In this document: positions 1 to 5,857 of the stretch, piece by piece
How positions within the stretch are numbered: position 1 is the first letter of the stretch
How the letters are laid out: each line of letters starts with the position of its first letter
Assembly: GCA_021300125.1 (NCBI GenBank)
Contig: JAJTHX010000033.1
Location: forward strand, 1-6,530
Direction: 5' to 3'
DNA from: Betaproteobacteria bacterium
Lineage (GTDB): Bacteria > Pseudomonadota > Gammaproteobacteria > Burkholderiales > SG8-41
DNA length: 6,530 nt
Notes under the pieces: generated by a model
Told to the model about the DNA's origin: nothing
The model's input: the letters and a program-made list of their open reading frames with translations, nothing else
The model's database searches: none
Translations under genes and position numbers: made by a program

Positions 1-2185
1 CGGGGTTCCCCAGTCGAGAATCGTGCGCATCGGCGACAAGCCGGGCGGCGGCTCGGACAATTTCTGGCAGATGGCCGATACCGGCCCCTGCGGCCCCTGC
101 AGCGAAATTTTCTACGACCACGGCGACGAGGTCGAGGGCGGCCCACCTGGTTCCAAGGACGCCGACGGTGACCGCTACATCGAGATCTGGAACCTGGTGT
201 TCATGCAGTTCAACCGCGACGAGAAAGGCGTGCTGCATCCGCTGCCCAAGCCTTCTGTCGACACCGGCATGGGCCTCGAACGCATTGCCGCAGTGCTGCA
301 GCATGTGCATTCGAATTACGAGATTGACCTGTTCCAGGCGCTGATCAAGGCTGCGGCGCGCGAGACCGGCGCGAAAGACCTTGGGAACAATTCTCTGAAG
401 GTGATCGCCGACCATATCCGCGCCTGCGCGTTCCTGATCGTCGATGGCGTGATTCCCGGCAACGAGGGACGCGGCTATGTGCTGCGCCGGATCATCCGCC
501 GCGCGATCCGCCACGGTTACAAGCTTGGCCAGACCAAGCCGTTTTTCCACAAGGTTGTCGCCGACCTCTCGCTTGCCATGGGGGAGGCCTACCCCGAACT
601 ACCCAAGGTACAGGACCGGGTGACGCAGATCCTCAAACTGGAGGAAGAGCGCTTCGCCGAGACCCTGGAAAACGGCATGCGGCTGCTCGAGCAGGCGCTG
701 GGCCGCGAGGACAAGATGCTCGACGGCGAGACAGTGTTCCAACTGTACGACACCTACGGTTTTCCGGTTGATCTCACCGCAGATATCGCGCGCGAGCGCG
801 GCGTCATGATGGATTACGCCGGTTTCGAGTCGGCGATGGAGCGGCAGCGCGAACGCGCGCGCGCGGCCTCGAAATTCCAGATGGGCACTGCGGTGGAATA
901 CCAGGGCGTCAAGACCGATTTCCAGGGCTACGAAAAGCTGGCGGTTGAAGGCGCCGAGGTGGTGGCGATCTATCGCGATGGCACAGCGGTGCCGTCGATA
1001 AGTCACGGCGGGACCGCGGTGGTCGTGCTCGACCGCACGCCGTTCTATGCCGAATCCGGCGGCCAGGTCGGCGACCGCGGCGAACTCGTGGCTGCCAGCG
1101 GCAGCTTTGCCGTGGCCGACACCCAGAAAATCCAGTCCGACGTGTTTGGCCATCATGGCACACTGAGGACCGGCAGCCTGAAGGTCGGCGACCATGTCGA
1201 GGCGCGAGTGGACACCGAACTGCGCCGGCGCACCATGCGCAACCACTCGGTGACCCACCTGATGCACAAGGCCCTGCGCGAGGTGCTAGGGCCCCATGTG
1301 CAGCAGAAGGGCTCGCTGGTCGATGCCGACAAGACCCGGTTCGACTTTTCTCACGACAAGCCGCTGACCGCCGACGAGATCCGCGAGGTCGAGGCGCGCG
1401 TCAATGCCGAGATCATGCAGAACGTAGCCACCCGCGCGCGTATCCTGCCGATCGAGGAGGCGAAGAAGTCGGGTGCGGTCATGCTCTTCGGCGAAAAATA
1501 CGGTGAAGAGGTGCGCGTGCTTGACATCGGCAGTTCGCGCGAATTCTGCGGCGGCACCCACGTCGAGCGCACCGGCGACATCGGCGTGTTCAAGCTCTGC
1601 TCCGAAGGAGGGGTAGCGGCCGGCGTGCGCCGCGTCGAGGCCACCACCGGCAGCAGCGCGCTGGCGATGATCGACATCCAGATCGGCGAATTCGGGGAGG
1701 TGGCACGCCAGCTGCGCGCACAGCCTGGTGCCGGCAGCGTGCTCAAGGCGGTGCAGATGCTGTCGGACGAGAAAAAGGCGCTGGAGAAGGAGATTGCGCG
1801 CCTGCGCTCGAAACTGGCTTCGGGCCAGGGTGGGGACCTTTCGGCCCAGGCTGCCGAAGTGAAGGGAATCAAGGTACTTGCGGCAGCGATCGACGGCGCT
1901 GACGCCAAGTCGCTGCGTGAGGCGATGGACCAGCTGAAGGACAAGCTCAAAAGCGCGGCCATCGTGCTCGCCAGCAGTGAAGGCGGCAAGGTCACGCTGA
2001 TTGCCGGCGTCACCGCCGACCTGACCGCGAAGGTCAAGGCCGGCGAGCTGGTCAACTTCGTCGCCCAGCAGGTTGGCGGCAAGGGCGGCGGCCGGCCTGA
2101 CATGGCGCAGGCCGGCGGCAGCGATCCGGCGAAACTGCCGGCCGCTCTGGCTTCGGTGCAGTCCTGGGTGGCTGAGCGGCTGTGA
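1..2185 (+). CDS. alaS: Alanine--tRNA ligase (AlaRS), 5'-truncated by the window edge
   Basis: Cytoplasmic class II synthetase that charges tRNA-Ala with alanine and hydrolyses mischarged Ser/Gly-tRNA-Ala. The frame is open from base 2 (reading [12 protein letters not shown]), so the GTG at 23 is internal. 727 residues are visible; the usual length is about 875, so roughly 149 N-terminal residues, including class II motifs 1 and 2, lie outside. Visible residue numbers: class II motif 3 GMGLER at 89-94; tRNA-recognition region to about 310; editing domain with the zinc-site HxxxH at His415 and His419 (HSVTH) and CxxxH at Cys516 and His520 (CGGTH); a charged heptad-like coiled coil at about 580-607; C-Ala domain with [15 protein letters not shown] at 692-706. 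All four zinc/editing ligands are present, so the enzyme looks fully functional. It ends in TGA overlapping the next start codon by one base. The identification is certain; the upstream promoter is not in view. Confidence 0.98.
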   Translation, partial: GVPQSRIVRIGDKPGGGSDNFWQMADTGPCGPCSEIFYDHGDEVEGGPPGSKDADGDRYIEIWNLVFMQFNRDEKGVLHPLPKPSVDTGMGLERIAAVLQHVHSNYEIDLFQALIKAAARETGAKDLGNNSLKVIADHIRACAFLIVDGVIPGNEGRGYVLRRIIRRAIRHGYKLGQTKPFFHKVVADLSLAMGEAYPELPKVQDRVTQILKLEEERFAETLENGMRLLEQALGREDKMLDGETVFQLYDTYGFPVDLTADIARERGVMMDYAGFESAMERQRERARAASKFQMGTAVEYQGVKTDFQGYEKLAVEGAEVVAIYRDGTAVPSISHGGTAVVVLDRTPFYAESGGQVGDRGELVAASGSFAVADTQKIQSDVFGHHGTLRTGSLKVGDHVEARVDTELRRRTMRNHSVTHLMHKALREVLGPHVQQKGSLVDADKTRFDFSHDKPLTADEIREVEARVNAEIMQNVATRARILPIEEAKKSGAVMLFGEKYGEEVRVLDIGSSREFCGGTHVERTGDIGVFKLCSEGGVAAGVRRVEATTGSSALAMIDIQIGEFGEVARQLRAQPGAGSVLKAVQMLSDEKKALEKEIARLRSKLASGQGGDLSAQAAEVKGIKVLAAAIDGADAKSLREAMDQLKDKLKSAAIVLASSEGGKVTLIAGVTADLTAKVKAGELVNFVAQQVGGKGGGRPDMAQAGGSDPAKLPAALASVQSWVAERL

Positions 2186-2505
2186 TGCCGCAGCGGCGGG
2201 TCCCGTCCCTGTTCTGCGCGGCCGTGCTTCTGCTGGCACCGGCTGTTGCGTCCGCACAGGGCCACGGCGGTGAAGTGCTGGAAGCCACGACCGCGGCCGG
2301 CGACAAGGTGCGCCTGCTGCCCAATGGCCGCTGGGAGTTCGTCGATCCCGTGAAAGCTGACGCGGCAAAGGCGGTGGCGCAGCGTTACCCCGAGAACCAG
2401 GGCTGCCCGCCCGGGACCCAGGGCGGTTTGTTTGGCGTCGGCCGCTGCATCCAGCCGGGCGACCGGGACTACAACCGCGGCTCGCTTAATCCGTCGCGAC
2501 GCTGA
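2185..2505 (+). CDS. Small exported protein of unknown function, translationally coupled to alaS
   Basis: 106 residues from ATG 2185. I do not recognise a named family. Residues 1-24 form a classical Sec signal peptide: basic MPQRR, a hydrophobic core (FCAAVLLLAPAVA) and an ASA signal peptidase I site ending at Ala24, leaving a mature protein of about 82 residues in the periplasm or outside. The mature part has a short segment, GDKVRLLPNGRWEFVD (39-54), that looks like the small beta-hairpin 'G.kV.L.pdGrWe' motif seen in several uncharacterised proteobacterial secreted proteins (from memory, not searched). It then has a Gly/Pro-rich tail with two cysteines (Cys74, Cys88) that could form a disulfide. 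The start overlaps the alaS stop as TGATG and there is no strong Shine-Dalgarno, which suggests translational coupling to alaS. A GTG at 2182 would add one residue and is less likely. Its stop abuts the stop of the convergent mutase gene. Confidence 0.8.
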   Translation: MPQRRVPSLFCAAVLLLAPAVASAQGHGGEVLEATTAAGDKVRLLPNGRWEFVDPVKADAAKAVAQRYPENQGCPPGTQGGLFGVGRCIQPGDRDYNRGSLNPSRR

Positions 2506-3894
2506 TCAGAACGGCAGCACCCCGCCCGGTTTGACGGCGCGCAGTGCGGCGCGGAATTCTTCCTGAATCCGGCGCAGAGCGGCTTCATCGTCGGCCTCGA
2601 AGCGCAGCACGATGATTGGTGTGGTATTCGAGGGGCGGGCGAGGCCGAAGCCGTCGGCATATTCCACGCGCAGTCCGTCGATCGTGATGACCTCCTTCGC
2701 CGCCGGAAACCGCGCGGTTTTGCGCAGCGTGTCCATCAGCGCATGGTTCTCGCCTTCGTCCAGCTGCCATTGCAGCTCCGGGGTGCTCACCGAGTCGGGC
2801 AGGGCTTCGAGCACGGCTGAGGGGTTGTCGTGCCGGCTGAGGATTTCGAGCAGCCGCGCCCCCGCATACAATCCGTCGTCGAAACCGTACCAGCGTTCCT
2901 TGAAAAAGATGTGGCCGCTCATCTCGCCGGCAAGCGGTGCTCCGGTTTCGCGCAACTTCTGCTTGATGAAGGAGTGCCCGGTCTTCCACAGCAGGGGGCG
3001 GCCGCCGTGTTTTTCGATCCAGCCGAACAGATGGCGGGTGCATTTGACGTCGAAGATCACTTCGCCGCCCGGCACGCGCGACAGCACGTCCGCGGCAAAC
3101 AGCATCAGCTGGCGGTCGGGGTAGATGATCTTTCCGGATTTAGTGACCACGCCGAGGCGGTCGCCGTCACCGTCGAAAGCGAGGCCCAGCTCGGCGTCGC
3201 CGTTTCTCACGGCTTTGATCAGGTCTTCGAGATTGTGCGGCTGCGAGGGGTCGGGGTGGTGGTTGGGGAAGCTGCCGTCGACTTCACAGAACAGTTCCTG
3301 CACGCTGCAGCCCATCCGGCGATAGAGCTCGGGTGCGGTGGCGCCGGCGACTCCGTTGCCGGCATCGACCGCGATGCGCATCGGCCTGGCCAGACGGACG
3401 GACGAGACAATGCGCTCCAGGTACGCGGCACGGATGTCATGGCAGCCATATCCGCCACTGCCGCTGTGCAGGCGGTTTTCGGCCAGCCGTGCTCGCAAGG
3501 CTTGGATCGCGTCACCGGCGAGGGTTTCGCCGGCGAGCATCATCTTCAGGCCGTTGTATTGCGGCGGATTGTGCGAGCCGGTCACCATCACGCCGGAATA
3601 GGTGCCCAGTTCATGCGCGGCAAAGTAGAGCATCGGTGTCGCGACCTGCCCGACATCGATGACATGGATGCCTGCGGCCTGCAGCCCGCGCGCCAGCGCG
3701 GCGCAGAGTGCCGGTCCCGAAAGCCGGCCGTCGCGGCCGATGACCACGCTGTTGCATCCTCGCGCATGGGCTTCGCTGCCGATGGCGCGGCCGATCTGCG
3801 TCACACCGCTCTCGGTCAGGGTGTCACCGACGATGCCGCGGATGTCGTAGGCCTTGAAAATGGTGGCAGGCGGCAGGTTCGGATTCGTGGTCAT
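2506..3894 (-). CDS. Phosphomannomutase/phosphoglucomutase (AlgC/ManB type)
   Basis: Cytoplasmic alpha-D-phosphohexomutase interconverting the 6- and 1-phosphates of mannose and/or glucose, supplying GDP-mannose and UDP-glucose for LPS, exopolysaccharide and related glycans. At 462 residues it matches the AlgC length (463). All active-site loops are intact: YDIR at 16-19; phosphoserine loop TGSHNP with catalytic Ser107; Mg-binding DGDGDR at 241-246 (Asp241, Asp243, Asp245); sugar-specificity loop GEMSGH at 323-328 (Glu324, Ser326, His328); phosphate-binding RPSNTT at 420-425. The GEMSGH loop is the form found in dual-specificity PMM/PGM rather than in GlmM. The ATG at 3892-3894 fits the family N-terminus (a short tail before PATIFKAYDIRG) but has no recognisable Shine-Dalgarno; the leader is very A+T rich. 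It lies 32 bases downstream of the hydrolase on the same strand, so it may be cotranscribed, have its own promoter, or both. Which sugar is preferred in vivo cannot be told from sequence. I leave the symbol blank because manB, algC and pgm are all used for this family. Confidence 0.95.
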   Translation of the reverse strand: MTTNPNLPPATIFKAYDIRGIVGDTLTESGVTQIGRAIGSEAHARGCNSVVIGRDGRLSGPALCAALARGLQAAGIHVIDVGQVATPMLYFAAHELGTYSGVMVTGSHNPPQYNGLKMMLAGETLAGDAIQALRARLAENRLHSGSGGYGCHDIRAAYLERIVSSVRLARPMRIAVDAGNGVAGATAPELYRRMGCSVQELFCEVDGSFPNHHPDPSQPHNLEDLIKAVRNGDAELGLAFDGDGDRLGVVTKSGKIIYPDRQLMLFAADVLSRVPGGEVIFDVKCTRHLFGWIEKHGGRPLLWKTGHSFIKQKLRETGAPLAGEMSGHIFFKERWYGFDDGLYAGARLLEILSRHDNPSAVLEALPDSVSTPELQWQLDEGENHALMDTLRKTARFPAAKEVITIDGLRVEYADGFGLARPSNTTPIIVLRFEADDEAALRRIQEEFRAALRAVKPGGVLPF

Positions 3895-3898
3895 GGGC

Positions 3899-3938
3899 TT
3901 TAAAAATATTCAATAAAAACAATAACTTATGAATTATA
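3899..3938. other. AT-rich island between hydrolase and mutase genes
   Basis: 36 of these 40 bases are A or T (only 3911, 3920, 3926 and 3931 are G or C), in a window that is otherwise clearly GC-rich. It covers the last four codons of the hydrolase (Tyr, Asn, Ser, stop) and nearly all of the 32-base gap to the mutase ATG. It includes the interrupted palindrome ATAAcTTAT at 3922-3930 over the hydrolase stop codon. On the - strand it has T-rich runs but no GC stem before them, so it does not look like an intrinsic terminator. A promoter/leader role (easy melting, unstructured mRNA, ribosomal protein S1 binding) is the simplest reading, and this is inference. Confidence 0.6.
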
Positions 3939-4916
3939 CCCGCTGTGATCGAGAAAATCGATGACGGCGCGGGGCAGCCACCCCAGACCGCCGGACACAT
4001 CGGGAAAACCGACATGGCCGCCGCTGGCGGGAAAGGCGGCGGTCACCGCCGCGGACCTTTCCGCGGCATCGGGCAGGGCGGCATCGGGCAGGAAGGGGTC
4101 GTTGCGTGCGTTGAGCAGCAAGGTGGGGACCGTGATCGCGCGCAGCCAGGGCTTGCTGCTGGCGCGCGTGTAGTAGTCATCCACGTCGCGGAAGCCATGC
4201 AGCCGCGCCGTGATGAGGTCATCGAACTCGCGCAGCGTGCGTGTTGCGCGCAGTGCATCGGCGTCGAACAGGCAGGGATGCTGCCGCAGCTTGGCCAGCG
4301 ACTTGCGCTTCATGGTGGCGAGGAAGTTGCGCGTGTAGTTCATGTTGAAGCCGCGTTCCAGCACACCGGCCGCGGCATGCAGGTCGAGCGGCGCCGAGAT
4401 GGCCGCGGCGCGTTCGACCACGTTGCGTGCGCCGGCGCCCTGTTCGCCCAGCCATTTCAGCAGTGCGTTGCCGCCCAGTGAAACCCCGACCGCACGCAGT
4501 GCGCCGGCGTGTGCGCAACGCAGGCGATGGAGTATCCAGCCGATCTCGGCGCTGTCGCCGGAATGGTATGCCCGCGGCAGCCGGTTGACTTCTCCGCTGC
4601 AGCCGCGAAAGTGCGCAACCACGCCGCGCCAGCCGCGCCGCACGACAGCATCCATCAGTGCCCTCGCGTAATGGCTGTTCGAACTGCCTTCCAGGCCATG
4701 AAACAGCACCAGCAGCGGGCGCCGGTCCTGATGGATACCCCGCGCGCCCTCCTGAAGCAGGGTCCAGTCGAGGTCGATGAAATCGCCGTCGGGCGTGTCC
4801 CAGCGTTCGCGCCGGTAGTGCAGGCGCGGCCGCGGCGCGAGCAGCGCCGGATACAGGGTTTGCAGGTTGCCGCCGGGCAGCCAGTACGGCGCGCGGTAGC
4901 CGAGGTCGGTGGGCAT
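3927..4916 (-). CDS. YheT-family alpha/beta hydrolase
   Basis: 329-residue soluble serine hydrolase of the YheT/COG0429 group, a family related to the ABHD1/ABHD3 lipases and esterases; the physiological substrate in bacteria is not established. The family N-terminus is visible as LPGGNLQTLYPALL (13-26). The fold shows an oxyanion-side HGLEG at 73-77, the nucleophile elbow GVSLGG with Ser146, the acid Asp273 in the sequence ARNDPFLPD, and the catalytic His301 in GGHVGF. The triad is complete and the length is normal. There is no signal peptide or membrane segment, so it is predicted cytoplasmic. ATG 4916 is the only plausible start: an in-frame TAA lies 12 bases upstream and no other start codon intervenes. 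No clear Shine-Dalgarno precedes it (only GGCGG). It starts just after the terminator of the aldolase gene, so it probably begins a new unit continuing into the mutase. Confidence 0.9.
   Translation of the reverse strand: MPTDLGYRAPYWLPGGNLQTLYPALLAPRPRLHYRRERWDTPDGDFIDLDWTLLQEGARGIHQDRRPLLVLFHGLEGSSNSHYARALMDAVVRRGWRGVVAHFRGCSGEVNRLPRAYHSGDSAEIGWILHRLRCAHAGALRAVGVSLGGNALLKWLGEQGAGARNVVERAAAISAPLDLHAAAGVLERGFNMNYTRNFLATMKRKSLAKLRQHPCLFDADALRATRTLREFDDLITARLHGFRDVDDYYTRASSKPWLRAITVPTLLLNARNDPFLPDAALPDAAERSAAVTAAFPASGGHVGFPDVSGGLGWLPRAVIDFLDHSGYNS
3933..3938 (-). promoter_or_regulatory. Candidate -10 element (TATAAT) upstream of the mutase gene
   Basis: A perfect TATAAT on the - strand, overlapping the last codons of the hydrolase. 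A start about 7 bases downstream would give a leader of roughly 30 bases before the mutase ATG. At 17-base spacing the -35 position reads TCGATT, which matches the consensus at only three of six positions. The call therefore rests on the -10 and on the sharp local rise in A+T. It could be coincidental, because two of the six bases-triplets are simply the Tyr and Asn codons of the hydrolase. Confidence 0.35.
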
Positions 4917-4998
4917 ATGGCCGCCATGTTAGGCGGAAGCGGCGCGCACGGCCAAAAAAAGAGCCCCGAAGGGCTCTTTCGCGTTGCGCGTCCGCTGC
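4917..4998. other. 82-base intergenic region, aldolase to hydrolase
   Basis: Besides the terminator, the 37 bases between its T tract and the hydrolase ATG are GC-rich and hold no convincing promoter. The nearest -10-like hexamer is TAACAT at 4926-4931 on the - strand, only nine bases from the ATG. The promoter for the hydrolase is thus either within the terminator or the end of the aldolase gene, or expression depends on read-through. Confidence 0.5.
4954..4979 (-). terminator. Intrinsic terminator with UUCG tetraloop, after the aldolase gene
   Basis: Read on the - strand this is GAGCCC-TTCG-GGGCTC followed by a run of seven T. The six GC-rich pairs (4961-4966 with 4971-4976) can be extended by three A-U pairs to nine (4958-4966 with 4971-4979). 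The loop is the very stable C(UUCG)G tetraloop. The T tract is on the - strand side (4954-4960); the + strand side has only three T after the stem. It therefore terminates leftward transcription, 19 bases after the aldolase stop codon. Only 37 bases separate it from the hydrolase ATG. Confidence 0.9.
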
Positions 4999-5775
4999 TC
5001 AGTCGCGGTACGACGGATCCTTGCGGTCGAGCTTGCGCAGCAGGGCCGGCCATTCGAGCAGGCCGAAACGGCGGCGCACGCCGGGCAGCATCAGGTTGTT
5101 GGTGTACTGGGTCACTTCCGCGGGCGGCAGCTGCAGTTCGGTGTTGCAGGACAGCGCCATCACCTGCAGTTCGCAGGCGCGCTCGAGGCGGAACATGTTG
5201 TTGAAGCATTCCGGGATGCTGGCGCCGACGGTAAGCAGGCCGTGGTTGCGCAGCACCATCGCCTCGCGGTTGCCGAGGTTCTGCACCAGGCGCTCGCGCT
5301 CGTCGAGGCGCAGTGCGACACCTTCGTAGTCGTGGTAGGCGATATCGAGGAAGCGCATCGAGGACTGAGGGATTGGCAGGATGCCGCATTTCATCGCTGA
5401 CACCGCCATCCCCGGCAGGGTGTGGGTATGGATGATGCACTCGACATCCGGGCGCGCGGCGTGTACCGCGCTGTGGATCACGAAGCCAGCCTGGTTGACG
5501 CCGTAATCGGTGGCGTTGAACAGCACGTTGCCTTCAAGGTCGACTTTCAGCATCGACGAGGCGGTCATCTCCTCGTAGAGCATGCCGTAGGGATTGATCA
5601 GGAACTCGCTGTGGGTGCCAGGCACGCGCACCGAGATGTGGTTGGCGACCATTTCCACCATGCCGTACTCCGCCATCAGGCGATAGCAGGCGGCAAGGTT
5701 GACGCGGGCTTCCCACTCTTCCGGGCTGACCTGCTCGCGCACGGGCTTGTTGATCTTGATGGCTGGGGCGTTCAT
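4999..5775 (-). CDS. Class II aldolase/adducin family protein
   Basis: 258 residues, the usual length for bacterial stand-alone members. This fold (FucA, AraD, adducin head) binds a divalent metal through three histidines. Here they are His116 and His118 in IIHTHT and His178 in LRNHGLLTVG, all present. Other family features are NHISVR at 45-50 (equivalent to the GNVSxR phosphate-loop region of FucA) and AGFVIH at 96-101 followed by ARPDVECIIH. Counting back without gaps from His116, the place of the FucA catalytic Glu73 is taken by Gly97, with no acidic residue nearby. Standard sugar-phosphate aldolase chemistry is therefore doubtful and a decarboxylase, isomerase or other metal-enolate role is possible. 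It is a soluble protein without a signal peptide. ATG 5775 is supported by a strong AAGAGGAG five bases upstream. It follows the TcuA-like flavoprotein on the same strand after 82 bases and is closed by an intrinsic terminator. The family is certain, the substrate unknown. Confidence 0.92.
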   Translation of the reverse strand: MNAPAIKINKPVREQVSPEEWEARVNLAACYRLMAEYGMVEMVANHISVRVPGTHSEFLINPYGMLYEEMTASSMLKVDLEGNVLFNATDYGVNQAGFVIHSAVHAARPDVECIIHTHTLPGMAVSAMKCGILPIPQSSMRFLDIAYHDYEGVALRLDERERLVQNLGNREAMVLRNHGLLTVGASIPECFNNMFRLERACELQVMALSCNTELQLPPAEVTQYTNNLMLPGVRRRFGLLEWPALLRKLDRKDPSYRD

Positions 5776-5857
5776 GGCATCTCCTCTTGGACTTTGTCAG
5801 CGGATTCTACGCCCCGCCCGTTGCCGGGCAGGGTTGTTGTTCACTTTATGGAACGGA
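5776..5857. other. 82-base intergenic region, flavoprotein to aldolase
   Basis: It contains the aldolase Shine-Dalgarno and a weak five-pair hairpin (GCCCG at 5816-5820 with CGGGC at 5825-5829) that lacks a T tract on either strand. A TAGAAT -10-like hexamer lies at 5804-5809 on the - strand, but its -35 position is poor. Nothing here clearly ends or starts a transcript, so cotranscription of the two genes is the simpler reading. Confidence 0.45.
5781..5788 (-). promoter_or_regulatory. Shine-Dalgarno of the aldolase gene
   Basis: AAGAGGAG on the - strand with a five-base spacer (ATGCC) to ATG 5775. It fixes the start codon: the other ATG, at 5778-5780, is out of frame and too close. It is the only strong Shine-Dalgarno in front of a visible start codon in this window. 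Confidence 0.75.

Noticed and set aside
23..25. GTG as the start of alaS
   Set aside because: The frame is open upstream to base 2 and reads the conserved AlaRS sequence before R-I-G-D. The catalytic N-terminus is simply outside the window.
599..1267. 222-residue - strand open frame inside alaS
   Set aside because: Antisense shadow with no start signal and no recognisable motif.
1286..2368. 360-residue open frame on the - strand opposite alaS and the small exported protein
   Set aside because: It lies wholly antisense to a certain gene. The translation is Arg/Ala/His/Leu-rich without family motifs, as expected from the complement of GC-biased codons.
2830..3903. 357-residue open frame on the + strand opposite the mutase
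   Set aside because: It is in exact antisense register to a gene with all active-site motifs. Its low-complexity Ala/Gly/Val/His composition marks it as a shadow of GC-rich third positions.
4926..4931. TAACAT (- strand) as the -10 of the hydrolase promoter
   Set aside because: Four of six consensus matches, no -35, and only nine bases from the ATG. It would require a leaderless mRNA, which nothing else supports.
4509..5204. 231-residue + strand open frame across the hydrolase start, the terminator and the aldolase end
   Set aside because: It would read through the hairpin and overlap two real genes. It has no Shine-Dalgarno and a composition typical of a shadow frame.
5816..5829. Hairpin GCCCG/CGGGC as a terminator of the flavoprotein gene
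   Set aside because: Only five pairs and no T tract on either strand; more likely chance in GC-rich DNA.
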